Source: Heterodera schachtii (Eukaryota > Nematoda > Chromadorea > Rhabditida > Heteroderidae). Taken from it: a stretch of DNA of 64,000 bases. The notes under the pieces are model-generated. The model ran no database searches. It was not told where the DNA came from and saw nothing but the letters and a program-made list of their open reading frames with translations. The DNA is taken from the NCBI GenBank assembly GCA_023374025.1, contig SIJG01000083.1:213709-277708 (forward strand), written 5' to 3'. Shown here in pieces: positions 1 to 11,142 of the stretch (within the stretch, counting starts at the first letter, position 1; each line of letters opens with the position of its first letter). A program made the position numbers and the translations under genes.

Positions 1-1406
1 AAGTTGGTCCATCTCGAAGTCTTTTTTGGCACAATATCCGCCCTCTGTTTATAGGAGCGGCGTTTCGGCCTGTCCTTTGTTGGTCGGCGAGCGATGCCCC
101 GAGTCGAGTCCGCTTTACTACTTCAAATGTTGCGGTGATCTCTACTCGAGCTGGTAGCTAATTTTCTCTCTTTTTTTCTATCTTTACTTTTTCCACCAAT
201 TTTCAGTTGCGTTCGGTTGCAGGTTCGTGCCTTTTCAACCAATTGGAAAAGTTGAAATTTTTGAAAAAGTGGACATGGTATTCAATTATATAAACTGGGG
301 AAGGGATGGGCTTCAGCAACTCACCGACTCAAATGTTTGGTCGAGTAAAAATGCAATGATTATAAAACCCATTGGCCTCTGCTGTGGCGATTTTGTCCAT
401 CCGTTTGGACATTTGATGAGCCATTTATGGGATTTGCGTGTTATGAGCATTTACTTTCAAAGTCCCGTTTTTTCAAAATTCCGGGCTCTAATAATTAAAG
501 CGCCTGAGCCCCGCCGAGATTTTAGCCGGGATCTCGATTCCGTTTTGGGACAAAACACCGGGAATCCCTGAAAAACGGGGGTCCCGGTTCTGTGATCTCG
601 CCCCGATTCATTTTCAACTCCCGATACTTTCAAAATTACGGGCTCTAATAATTTGTATATTTTGTGGTGGCAAAGTGCCCTTTCCCTTTAGGATTGGGCT
701 GTCGGCGTCATCGCTCTTCTGATTGTGCTGATTTTGGTCGCTGCCTTCATAAATCTGATCCGCTGTATCTTTTGTGCCTGACCCATTTGAGTACGGCGGA
801 TGGAACAATTGAGGACACAGCAAAGTGAAATTGTTGTAAATTCAATTTTTCAATTGCGACAAATTCTCGGGATCTTTTTTTCCATGGCACTTAATTTTGT
901 TTTTCTTTGAGTGATTCCACCAATACATTTTTTCATTCATTTATAGTATCTGTTATTTTAAGTTCACAAACAATTAAGCTTTCTTTTTTGACTTTTATTA
1001 AAATGTCACGCATCATTTTACTTAAAAAGTTTTTTCTGCACTTAATCATTTTTATCTTTTGATTATCAATTTCATTAATTATCATTTTGTATAAAATATT
1101 ATTAAAAATATTCAATCGTTTTTTTTTGCATTGCTCCTTCCTAATGTCAATTTTCGCTTAAAAATGAATAGGAAAATGTCGCAAACTCACAGTTTATAAG
1201 ATTTTTCGATAGTAATCTACGGCAGCTGTCTAACAAAAAGTTAAAAAAGAAGAAGACTAATCATGGATTTATAATTAAAAAAAAGAAAACTATTCATTGA
1301 GCTTAAACTTCCCATCAAAACCGCTCGTAATTGACTTAAAAAAAGCGTTTTAATACAATAACCAATGGAGTTCGGTATTTCGAATTTCCGGTTCATGTCA
1401 GAGGAT
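1..1406. other. Left-edge non-coding stretch
   Basis: Apart from repeat copy A nothing supports a gene here. The open frame at 227-571 (+) is built partly from the repeat and has no recognisable domain. From about 850 to 1400 the DNA is strongly AT-rich. Part of an intron or flank of a gene lying off the left edge is possible. Confidence 0.4.
470..660. repeat. Dispersed GC-rich repeat, copy A
   Basis: Two blocks ending in the core 'ttacgggctctaataattt' or 'ttccgggctct' lie about 150 bases apart, separated by short CG-rich words such as 'gggatctcg' and 'gtcccggttctg'. The same core recurs near 20.0, 41.1 and 45.1 kb. It is not coding in any convincing way and looks like a degenerate interspersed repeat. 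No terminal repeats or target duplications were found. Confidence 0.6.
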
Positions 1407-1940
1407 TTAATTAAAAATAAATAAATTCAATTTTATTAAAATAAAGTAAGGCATCTGCTGTTCGCCCGCAAAATGGCAAAAGCGATGTCCGTTGAGTTCC
1501 ATCAATGCTTTGAGAATTAGCCCGTGCGAATGGTCACGTCCGTCTGGCGCTGGTCGTTGAACTGCATGCACTGCTCCCCCTGCTGCTGCTGCTGCTTGCT
1601 GCTGCTGCTGCTGCATGTCCTGACACTGCTCGTCCCCGCTGGTCGGCTGTCCGTTCACTTTGCAAATCATTTGTCCTTTTTTTCCCTTGTGACGTTTTGG
1701 GCTGACATTCGATCTGTTTTCTGAGCACTGATCAATTTCAGCGTCTTTGGCCAGCACAGAAAAGTCAGTTGGAGGAGCGGGGTTTTCAAGACGAAACCAT
1801 CTTAAAATGTCGGACCAATAATAATTAGGGATAATTAATGCTCCGTCGAGAGTTTCCCGAGTTTGAGCTGGTAATTGAGACAAAATCACCGACTTTTGTT
1901 TTCTCCGTTGACTCTTCTTGAGTTTCTCTTCTCGTCTCAC
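1407..1940 (-). CDS. Hypothetical Q/A-run protein, weak model
   Basis: A 177-codon open frame with a basic start (RREEKLKKSQRRKQK) and a CAG/GCA run at about 1580-1620 read as Gln then Ala. No domain is recognised. A reverse-strand AATAAA lies at 1431-1436, inside the last codons, so the true end may differ or the frame may be one exon of a spliced gene. The trinucleotide run opens several frames, so the frame choice is uncertain. Confidence 0.3.
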   Translation of the reverse strand: MRREEKLKKSQRRKQKSVILSQLPAQTRETLDGALIIPNYYWSDILRWFRLENPAPPTDFSVLAKDAEIDQCSENRSNVSPKRHKGKKGQMICKVNGQPTSGDEQCQDMQQQQQQAAAAAGGAVHAVQRPAPDGRDHSHGLILKALMELNGHRFCHFAGEQQMPYFILIKLNLFIFN

Positions 1941-3160
1941 CCTCTAAATCTTCTCATTCCCTACTTCTGATGCTGATCCTCTAGCTCACTCTCGATTCTT
2001 TTTGTTCCAATTCTCTTAATTGTTTCATTTTCTCATTAGTTCCCCCCCCTTTTTTTTTTTTGCTTTTCCAAATATTTTTGTCCCCATTAATTGGCAGTTG
2101 GTCATTATATAATTTTTGATTCTCTCTTTAAATAAATATTTTGCTTTCAAAATATTTTGCCAACTTTTTCTTCTATCCCTCCGACTACAAAAAGGAAAGG
2201 CTGCGCTTATTAGGGCGCTTAATTGGCGGTGCCAACTCCGTCCCTTCCCCCCATTTTATGGCTTCTCCCCCCTCCCCCCTCCCGCCGATGACCATAGCCC
2301 CCTTGCCCGTCTCAGTTTGGTCACTCATCTCGGCTTAAGTTGAGTATGGCATGTGAATAATGAGAGAAACCCTTTGGTGCCCTCGTCGAATGGGACGACA
2401 AAACGGCGGCATCGGTCACCAACTCCGGCGCCCCCTACGGCACTTTTCGACCGGTGCCGGTGCCAATTTGCTATTCTTTGCTCTGAGATGAGGGGACTGA
2501 CTGCCAACTGCTTGGCCACCACCCACTGCTGCTGCTGGTGTTGGTGGTGGTGCCGGGTGGCTGGCACAACGCACACACAAAATATAATTTTGGGCATTTT
2601 GTCGTGGAGTTGCCCGGGCGACGCTGTGCCAATTGGTTTGGTTGCCTTTGCGGCATTGGCCACCTTCTCCCCCCCCCTCCAATTGTCCATCTTGTTCTTC
2701 AGGTTTTGGCTTCCTTCCGCCGGCTGTTACCGCCGTTGTCCCCCGAGGGGAGGGGCGGCCATTCACTTTTCCCCATTTTCAATGAGCGCCATTTCACAAA
2801 CTTTGTGCTTAGGCTGTTGGTTGAACACGAATAATGATCATAATTAGGGTTCGTCCCTGATCCTCGACGTTGTTTTGCTTTGCCAGATGCTTTGGGTTAC
2901 AACTCCAAATAAGAAGTATATGTCGTAATTTACTGCGGGTTTTCATCATACATTCCCGACATTCCTCCGCCCAAAGGCCCGGGACTAACCCTGATCATGA
3001 CTCCACTTTGATCAGATCACCCTGCTGCTGTTGGTCAATGAGTGATCCCCATATTCCGATTGGTCAGCCAACATCAGCAGTCATTTAGACACACTAACCA
3101 ATTAAGTCATCACCAGTAAATCTCAAACTGAATATTTTGCGTTTGCTCATTGTCAGACTG
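1941..3160. other. Unassigned stretch, overlapping opposed frames
   Basis: Open frames exist on both strands between 2325 and 2850, but they shadow each other across CAG-like and homopolymer sequence (poly-C then poly-T near 2041-2061) and none shows a domain. No splice-consistent gene could be built. Confidence 0.4.
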
Positions 3161-3325
3161 TTTTTTGCCCGCCCCCTTTTTTGTTTGCTTTTGGCCAATC
3201 ATTGGCTGATCTGATCACTTTGTTTTTCCAATCATTCACTGTTTTGTTCACTTTGTTGTCCAAATCATTGACTGATCTGATCACTTTGTTCCCCAATCTT
3301 TGACTGATCTGATCACTTAAGCTTT
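3160..3325. repeat. GATC-rich imperfect tandem repeat
   Basis: Three to four imperfect units of about 35-45 bases share the core 'ctgatctgatcactttgtt' followed by a 'ccaatcattgact'-like segment. The reverse strand reads as a repetitive NKVIRSxND peptide, which I take as a consequence of the repeat rather than a protein. It lies just before the first channel exon. Confidence 0.65.
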
Positions 3326-3339
3326 CCCTCTCTTCGCCG

Positions 3340-6300
3340 ATGCTTTTCCCCGCTTTTCCTACCGTGTCTTCCTTGGCCAAGAGTTGTCTGTTCACCGTTT
3401 GTGCTGTCGGTTGGCTGATGCAAAGTCTTCCCGCGCTGTTCCTTTACATGGAAGGGGCGGACATTGTGAAGCGGCGGAGGTGCGCAGTTCACTTTTTAAG
3501 TCGGCTGATCAAACAAACTGATCATGGCTTATAACACCCGAGTTTGTTGGTTTTCCCAACAATGGTTTGATCAAACCGGGGACTGATCTGGCCAATGCTC
3601 GTCCGGACAAGTAAATCCGGCCCGTGCCGACAATTGTACGGCGTTTTGTCTTGCATAAGGAAGGGCCTGTCTTAGGCCATAATGCCAGTCCATCTTTTGC
3701 TTGGCTACTCCTCCAAAAAGCGGGACCCAAAAAAGTGTGGGATCCCGGCTTAGTCGCTTGACCAGAGTCTCAAAAATGACGCTTCATGGTGAATCACAAA
3801 GTTCGGGAAGGGTCAGTGCCGTGCCGTCCGTTCCTCCGTCCCCGGCATCCTCCGATGCATTTTCCAATTGGTTTTTTTTTGCAGTGTGCCTGCCCAGCAC
3901 TTGGCACTGCCCCATTTGCTGTTCTGCAACCGCTTCCCCTTCACCCAAGTCGGCCTCGCGTCGCTTGGGGCGCAGTTCAACCGCGACTTTGTGCTCGCCT
4001 ATCTGCGCCAATGGTACTAATTGAGAAAAAAAAATCCCTCGAGAATGTTTTGGGGTCAGATTAAAGTGCCCCAGCGGAGGGAGGACTTAAGCAATGATTG
4101 GTCATATTATGCTTTTTTGTTTTTAAAATTTAAATTTTTTTTAAATTGGAAAAGGGCCATCGAAGAAATTCGTGGCAAAAGCCAACGGATCAAAAAAAAA
4201 ACTATTTAAACTGCTGTGAATTGTTGATGTAGGGGGGGGGGGGGGTTGGTATGGCGATTGGGGATTTGCTTAAAAGATTGTTTTGTTTTTTGGGTTGGAT
4301 CCGTCGGTTGGCGTCGGAGTGCCGGACGATGCGCTGCCAAATGTTGCCCAATTGGGTGCCGAGGACCGAACGGCGGCCGAGGCGACCATCGCGCAGCTTT
4401 TGCCCAACGGACGGCTGAAGCAACGGCTGGAACAGCTGATGCCGCAATGCCAAGACATGGTCAGAGAATTAAAGGGAGCAGCGGCACGGCATTTTTCGGC
4501 AAATTGGACAGTCGTTTAAAATGCCAATGCCAAACATTAGCAATGTCTATCATCGAGTTCATTTGGCAGTGTGCCGCCTATTTGGTCCGTTCCCCGATCG
4601 GTGCCAAAGTCCCGGTGGCTCCGGACTAATCAATTCCCGAGTCGCGTCAATCCCATGCCAAATTTGCCAATTTCCCGTGCCATTGTCACCCCCGCCTCCC
4701 GCAGGTGTCCAGCTGTGTGCTGCGTGGCCATCAGCTGAGCGGGTTCGACTGCTGTCGCATGGTTCAGCCATGGCTGGCAACGCCCAGGGCCGGCATTTGT
4801 TGGCCCTTCGTCGTCAATTCGTCCGCCTCTTTACAAAGTCCGCTGGACAACGCGCGGGGCATCCAAATCACTTTTCAGGTGATCACCGGTATAATCAAAC
4901 TGATCATTTAACCAAATTAAACAAAGCATAGTCTGATCATTAGCTGTTCCGCCAACGGGTGATCGAAATTCTAATACAAAACGATTATTTAGCCGAATGT
5001 GATTAGGGATTAAAATTAAATGTATTTAAATCCAATCGGATTTAACTTTAGCTGATTAGAACAAATATAAAAATTGATCGAGGTTTTTCAAGCTCAAAGG
5101 CAGAAGTTAAGCTAAACTGATCAGATGAACCAATGCGTTAAAAATGAGCGGCGGACCGTCCCATCCCAAAAAGCCATTTGCCAGCAAATTTTTCTCTAAT
5201 TACCCTCCTCCCGCGCAGATTTCGCGCAATTCGTTCCGCTCGGGTGCCCTCTCCGTACATCCCGGCCTCTCGGTCCATTTGGTTTCCCCGCATTTGCCCA
5301 TCGGTCCCCGTCTCCGCGTTGCCACAAGTCTCGACTCGGCAGCCAACGCCCATGCGCTAGCCGACAAACGCTCCCTCCGCTTGGACATTCGCAAGGAAAT
5401 TGTCACGGACGCCGCCGCCTCGCCCTTTTTCCCGAGCAGCGGGTGAATTTGCAATTTCAAAGCGGATTAACCTCATTTTTTGATTTGAAATTGAAAAAAA
5501 AAGAAAATTTAAAAACGAGTGCCAATTATTGAGGAGGGACTGATGATTTTTGTTCGGTCGATCGGTTGTGCCGATGCCGAAATGCTTTATGTTCCATGCT
5601 CAAAGCATGGTTTGTTCGTTTGACCAGACCAAGCAAAACCAAGTCTTTAAAATCTGTTAATAATATAAGGAATGAGCCAGCGGACGGTTAAAACGCTTAA
5701 AAGCGGGGGCAAAAGATCCATAAAAGGGAAGGGCTAATGGGACGGCCTGGTAGCTCAGACGGAAAGAGCACTGGTTTGGGTGGGAAGCCGATCGCCGCAC
5801 CAGAGGTCGAGGGTTCGATTCCCTCCCAGGTCTACCATTTTGCCCAACCTTTACTATAAGCATAAATACCTATTTAAATTTCGATTGCCTTTTTTTGGAA
5901 TTCTTTTGCCCTTTCGTCCAAAATGCCAAATTTTAAAATTTTTTGCCATTTTTTCTTGGGCATTTAGCATTTGCTCTTCCGACGATTCCATTGCTGGTCC
6001 ATCTCCTCCCTCTGCGGTTGACGCAACAAAAGGTGCCGCCACCGGAAATGCCATCACTGTCGGCGCCGTCGGCGGATTGCTTTGTCTGTTGGAGAGGGCA
6101 GTCGGTGGGTGGTGCCGTGCCGGGACACTGATCAAATCATTTCGCACATTTAATGTACATTATGCCTGTAGAACAATGTTCATGCGTGCCAATGATTGTC
6201 GTTCTGTGGACTTTACAAGGCGATTTGGACAGGTGGGCGAAAGGGGGACATTTCGGCACGGTTCGAACCGGGAAATGTTTGTTGCCCGCATCTCCTAATT

Positions 6301-8277
6301 TGACCCCTAATAAGAGGATCTCTGCTCTGATCAGTATTAAAAAGAACCCCAAAATATTTGGCGGATTGATCAAAGTACGGACGAACAGCAGTGTTTGATC
6401 AGTCGCTGGATAACCATTCCAATATGACCGATCAGCAGGTCTCGGTTTTGTTGACGAGTTCGGCATCCTTTGGGTCTCCCTTTAGCATTCCCCGATCAGT
6501 GTCCTGATCAGATCATACTGACTGAGCTACATATAGCGCAGATCATTTTGATCAATCACTGTTCCGAATTTTTTCCTTTGTCAGCGCATTCCTTCGCCGT
6601 TTCAATGCCTCCACCATTTGTACGGTCGTCGAATTTGACCATTGTGTGCATCCGTTCGTCGAATTTGCAATGCCTCCGGCGTGGGAATTTTATCCGACGC
6701 CGTCCGAGGCTGGCGCGGAGCTGCATGCGGCGGTGGACACATGCCGAAAGTAGAAAAAACAATTAATTCCTATTAGTGGGCAATTAAAATGTGAAAAAAC
6801 AAACAAATTTGGAAAATGAAAATAATTTTTAAATCCTTTTTCTCGGGAATGAATTTTCGAGTTTTTTTTAGTTAGTATCATGCAAAAAAAGAAAACCTGA
6901 TTTTTTCATTTTATTATCATTTTCTGTATTTGGGGTTTAAAAATTTCAAATATTTCGGGATTTAAAAAATATTTTGAATTATTTGCCCCAGGGGGTCGCC
7001 GAGGGTTTGTCGCCACGAGAACTTCCCCGCCCGGAGCAAAGAGCGCGAATTGCCACCCGAATACCAAAACACAGAGGTGGACGGCAACAATACCCATTAA
7101 ATAGGCCAATTAAAAGGCAATTAATTAGGACTTTGTGTCGCGACTGTCCGTCTCTTTCGACTCCTTTTTGGTCACCGAACTGTCCTCTTCCAAGGAAATG
7201 GACGTGTACAAATTGCTGGCCTCCTTCGGCTATAATCTCTGGTGGTTCGCCATCGGCCATTTGCTGTGGTCAGTTCGTTCATTCATTACCGCAATTAGTC
7301 ACTCAAATGATGTCAATTAATTAATTACAATAATTAAGCAATTCATTAATTAATTTGGTGCTGTTAATGGCTCGAGGCCGAAACATTGGCACTTTATCAA
7401 TCAAAAATGTGAATAATATCCAAACAAAGTTTCTCAGGACAGGTGTGCCGTTTGCGATTGTGCCATCCGTTGTCGCCAAATGGTAGTGCCAAAGTCAACG
7501 GCAGCGCCACCAACAAAGTGAGCCCGAAGAGTCCGATGGTGCCGCCAACAGTTGGTGCTGCAGCAGCGGCAACAAATTCAACGACGACGACGACAATGGC
7601 AAACAATGTGATCAATGCCATGGCCAATTCCATGCCACCAAATTCCATTGCCAATGCCAATTCTATGGCAAATGCCATGGCCACTATTTCTCCAAAAGAA
7701 AGGAACAGTGAAAACATTTCTACAACAAATTCGGTGCCATTTGCTGCTGCCAATCATGCTCTCCCATCAACATTTATTGAACAGCCGCCAAAAGTACACA
7801 AACAAGTGGGTGGAAAATATAATTGATGGCAATTATTGGCACTAATTGTTGACAATTTGCCAGATGGGCGTCCACCCTCTTTCGCCCCCCAGGGCATTGC
7901 CACGCGCCGGTGCCCGGCAGTTGCCCCCGCTGACCATCGGCAGAGGCGGCGTCGGAAACAGCGAAATGACGACTATAATGACAGACGATGGAGGAACAGG
8001 TAAACAGGTCAAATTGTTATTGTGGGCAAGGAGGAGGCGGTGGAAAGACAGGGCCAAATCATTAAATGCGCAAACAACGGTATTTTTTTGAAGTGCCGTA
8101 ATTACAAACGGACTGTCCGTGACAAACTTATTCTATCTTCTGGCATTGGCCCATTTTGGGAAGAGCTTTCCTACTGATGCTTTAGAGCCAACAAATCATT
8201 GCCCCGCCGGCGACGAGGAGCCGCCGCAGCGACGCCGCCGCGGGCCGAAGTTGGCACTGGACGAATTGGACGGATGA
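3340..8277 (+). CDS. DEG/ENaC-family amiloride-sensitive-type cation channel
   Basis: Family members form trimeric Na+ channels in the plasma membrane. Exons are separated by AT-rich introns. About 3340-3490 encodes the first membrane segment (FTVCAVGWLMQSLPALFLYM). About 3891-4015 carries LLFCNRFPF, matching the FPAVTICN-type post-TM1 motif. 4290-4490 and 4548-4629 are extracellular. 4706-4879 is Cys-rich, with DCCRMVQPWLATPRAGICWPF. 5219-5445 follows. 6585-6753 has STICTVVEFDHCVHPF. About 7143-7268 encodes the second membrane segment (YKLLASFGYNLWWFAIGHLLW). 7443-7820, 7864-8000 and about 8188-8277 form a long low-complexity cytoplasmic tail. The exons between 5.95 and 6.3 kb and around 7.0 kb are uncertain, as is the start. 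TM2 lacks the usual GxS filter. Recognition rests on motif pattern, not alignment. Confidence 0.65.
5744..5833 (+). tRNA. Intron-containing tRNA-like gene, possibly tRNA-Pro(GGG) pseudogene
   Basis: The acceptor stem pairs GGCCTGG with CCAGGTC. A D-arm (GCTC/GAGC) and a T-arm with GGTTCGATTCC are intact. The anticodon stem CTGGT/ACCAG encloses 23 bases, so about 16 bases after the expected position 37 would be an intron. The anticodon would read GGG, unusual for eukaryotic proline, and position 37 would be a pyrimidine. It sits inside an intron of the channel gene on the same strand. The fold is convincing; the isotype and activity are not. Confidence 0.6.
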
Positions 8278-8903
8278 AAAAGGGAAAATGGACGAAAAAA
8301 AGGGGGGGGGGGAAGGCACTGTTTTACGATTTATGAGAGATTTTCTGTTCAATAAAATTTAAACGATATGTATGAATTTATAAATGCTCATCTGCTTGTT
8401 TTGAGAAAGTCCAGCAGTGATTTTTCAATCGGACAGAAAATACTTTTGAATGGGTACTGTGTTTTTACGGTATTAATTGGGAGAAAATTTTTAATCTACA
8501 ATAAAATTAATTCTTTTCTCAATGACGAAGCGAAAGGTGTTCTATATTTTTTATGAAGCTAAAAAAGACGAAGCCCAATTTGTACCCGAAGAACTTCGAA
8601 GCAAATCTCCCAAATTCTGTCTCAAAATTCTTTATTTTTTCTTCGAAAAAGAAAAGAATATTTAAATTTAAAAATAATTTGCTTTTTGGCGTTCTATTAC
8701 ACTAATAATAAAAATTTTTAATCTTTTTCTTTTGTAAATTTCTGTTTTAATTTAAAATCAATTTTTACTATGCAGGCCAATTAGGTAGTTAAGTTGAGAG
8801 TTTTTCAAATCATTAGTTCGATTTTTAATACATATTCCTAAATTATTCTGACTCCTTTAGCTTTATTTTACATTTCACTTTTGTCAATTTGTCCATTTAT
8901 TCA
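8278..8903. other. Intergenic, channel to PHF5A
   Basis: AT-rich spacer with a run of G near 8304. A 62-codon frame at 8368-8556 (+) has no features. AATAAA at 8350-8355 is a plausible poly(A) signal for the upstream channel gene. Nothing else is seen. Confidence 0.5.
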
Positions 8904-9419
8904 ATGGCCAAGCACCATCCCGACCTCATCTTTTGTCGTAAGTTCTATCACTCAATTTCATAAACTCTCTCATTAACCTTATCATAGGCAAACAGCCCGG
9001 CGTTGCGATCGGACGCCTCTGTGACAAATGCGACGGGCGGTGCGTCGTCTGCGATTCGTACGTGCGCCCGTGCACTCTCGTCCGCATTTGCGACGAGTGC
9101 AACTACGGAAGCTATCAGGTTGTGCACAGCAAACAATTTAAGCAACAGTTGGCTATTAGCATTTTAAAATTTATAGAAATAGGCAATTTTGGACGAAAAA
9201 TAGACTAAATCAAAATTACGAGCCATGGATTACTGTGGTCCCAATTTTTAGGGTCGCTGCGTAATTTGCGGTGGGCCAGGCACAAGCGACGCGTACTATT
9301 GCAAAGAGTGCACCATTATGGAGAAGGACAGGGACGGGTGCCCGAAGATTGTGAACCTGGGCAGTGCAAAGACGGACCTTTTCTACGAACGGAAGAAATA
9401 CGCGTTCAAAAAAACGTGA
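8904..9419 (+). CDS. PHF5A: PHD finger-like domain protein 5A, SF3b subunit
   Basis: PHF5A (Rds3) is a small zinc-knot protein of the SF3b complex in U2 snRNP that helps recognise the branch point in the nucleus. Exons 8904-8937, 8988-9118 and 9252-9419 give 110 residues, the usual length. The protein starts [16 protein letters not shown], then shows the family pattern of CxxC pairs (CDKC, CVVC, CDEC, CVIC, CKEC) and ends in [11 protein letters not shown]. All introns are GT-AG and the phases join exactly. RPL17 starts 218 bases downstream on the same strand, which suggests a shared transcript. Confidence is very high because the family is almost invariant. Confidence 0.97.
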
Positions 9420-9637
9420 TCATAGCCGGGGGTTGGACTGTCGTGGTTTTTGTCCGTTTTTGCCGACTGTTCGACCTCCGTTTAAGCGTCATCGTTTCTT
9501 TTTATAAAACAAAACCACTTTTTCAATTCATTTTTTTCAATTTTGTGTTGCTTTTCATTCGATATTTTTGCCTTATTTTGTGCTTTTACACTGATCCATG
9601 ACTTTATACAGCAGTTTTTGTTTTGAATTTCAAAAAA

Positions 9638-10869
9638 ATGGGCAAAATTCACTACTGCAAGCGTCCGGACAACAGCACAAAGTCGTGCAAAGCTCGTGGT
9701 TCAGATCTCCGTGTCCATTTCAAGGTTTGTTTTGCCTGAAAAACGCATTTTTTTAAGTAGCTCCTGTATCAGCAGCCAAAATTTTGGCCATTGGATAATA
9801 TGGCCACGAATTAAGATTTATAATAAACGAAACATAATGAGTGGTATTTCTTATAGTTACACTGAGAAATAGAGACAAGCATGGTTACGTTTTCGTTTAT
9901 TACACTGTGAAATAGAGACAAGCATGGTTACGTTTTCGTTTATGCCCATTTTCATTGTTTTAAGAACACACATGAGACGGCGCGTGCCATCAAACATATG
10001 CCGTTGAAGCGTGCCATCCGCTTTCTGGAGAATGTACGGGAGAAGAAGGAGATTGTGCCGTTCCGCCACTTCAATGGCGGCGTGGGACGCAAAGCGCAGG
10101 CGCAAGCGTGGGGTAAACCATAGGGGCGGGACACTGTTGCATTTTAGGCGTCCAATCAATGACTATCCTTAGTGGTCAAATTTTACATTCTCGGTATCGG
10201 TAGAATATGTGAAATCAGTATTTGCTGCTTTTATTTCTGTTTATAAATTCCCGAGACGTTTTTTTGACAAAGCTCTTTAGACTAATGATGTTCCTTTACA
10301 CTTTTGTTTAGGCACAACACAGGGACGTTGGCCGAAAAAGTCCGCCGAGTTCCTTCTCCAACTTCTCAGGTAAAGGACGTTCTGTTTGAGACCCTAAAGA
10401 CGTTTTACTTGGAATTCCATTTTGGTTTTCGTTGATCCTAGCCTATCCACTAGAAAATTCATAAGAAACAAATTGTTGATCAAATGCTAAGTGTTTGCAT
10501 TTTGTATCGTCATTTTTGCACAGAAATGCGGAGAGTAATGCCGAGGTGAAGGGCCTGGACGTCGACCACTTGGTCATTGACCACATCGTCGTGCAAGCGG
10601 CCGCCAAAATGCGTCGGCGCACTTATCGCGCGCACGGGCGCATCAATCCGTACATGAGTTCGGTGCGTTTTCTTCAGAGTTGGAAACATTTTTTCTGACT
10701 GATAGTGCGCTATTCCCATTCATTTTTCTCATTCATTTAGCCGTGTCATATCGAAGTGATTCTGACCGAGAAAAAGGACGTCGTTGCGAAGCCGGCCGGC
10801 GCATTGGTCAAAGTGAAGAAAGAGTCGAAGAAGAAGCAGCGACGGCAATTGGCACGCGGCGAATTCTGA
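9638..10869 (+). CDS. RPL17: 60S ribosomal protein L17 (uL22)
   Basis: Large-subunit ribosomal protein of the uL22 family, which lines the peptide exit tunnel. Five exons (9638-9724, 9965-10112, 10312-10369, 10524-10662, 10741-10869) give 186 residues. Diagnostic stretches are [43 protein letters not shown] and [20 protein letters not shown]. The start [20 protein letters not shown] and the Lys-rich tail are as expected. Intron 1 holds a 43-base tandem duplication. It is probably the second gene of a PHF5A-RPL17 unit. Confidence 0.98.
9858..9943 (+). repeat. 43-base tandem duplication in RPL17 intron 1
   Basis: Units 9858-9900 and 9901-9943 are abutting direct copies beginning 'tacactg' and ending 'gttttcgtttat', differing at one base (gaga against gtga). 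The near identity points to a recent duplication. The second copy ends about 20 bases before the 3' splice site at 9964. Confidence 0.9.
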
Positions 10870-11142
10870 GTGACCCGAGGACATCCCCAAAACACACACT
10901 CTTTGTGCGGCTTGTTTTGTTATTTGGTGGCGATAAAATTTGTTGAACCTTCCTTCCATTTTCAAAATTTAAACCAACACATTTAAATGTTCGTGGTCCT
11001 AAATTGTTTCCTACAAGGAAGTTGAAGCATCAGCACGCTCAAATTTATACAAATATATCACAAAAATATATAAATAAAAAGGGTGAAAGGCAAATATATC
11101 TAAGGACACCAGTTGGAATAAAAAGACAACAAAAAAAAACAA

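Noticed and set aside
1524..1724. Plus-strand frame with poly-Cys/Leu run
   Set aside because: It is the antisense reading of the CAG/GCA repeat and shows no domain; the minus-strand frame is longer.
2325..2847. Opposed frames of 116-164 codons
   Set aside because: They overlap on both strands over low-complexity sequence, lack domains and have no splice context.
3153..3395. Minus-strand repetitive NKVIRSxND peptide
   Set aside because: Explained by the GATC-rich tandem repeat; no start context or homology.
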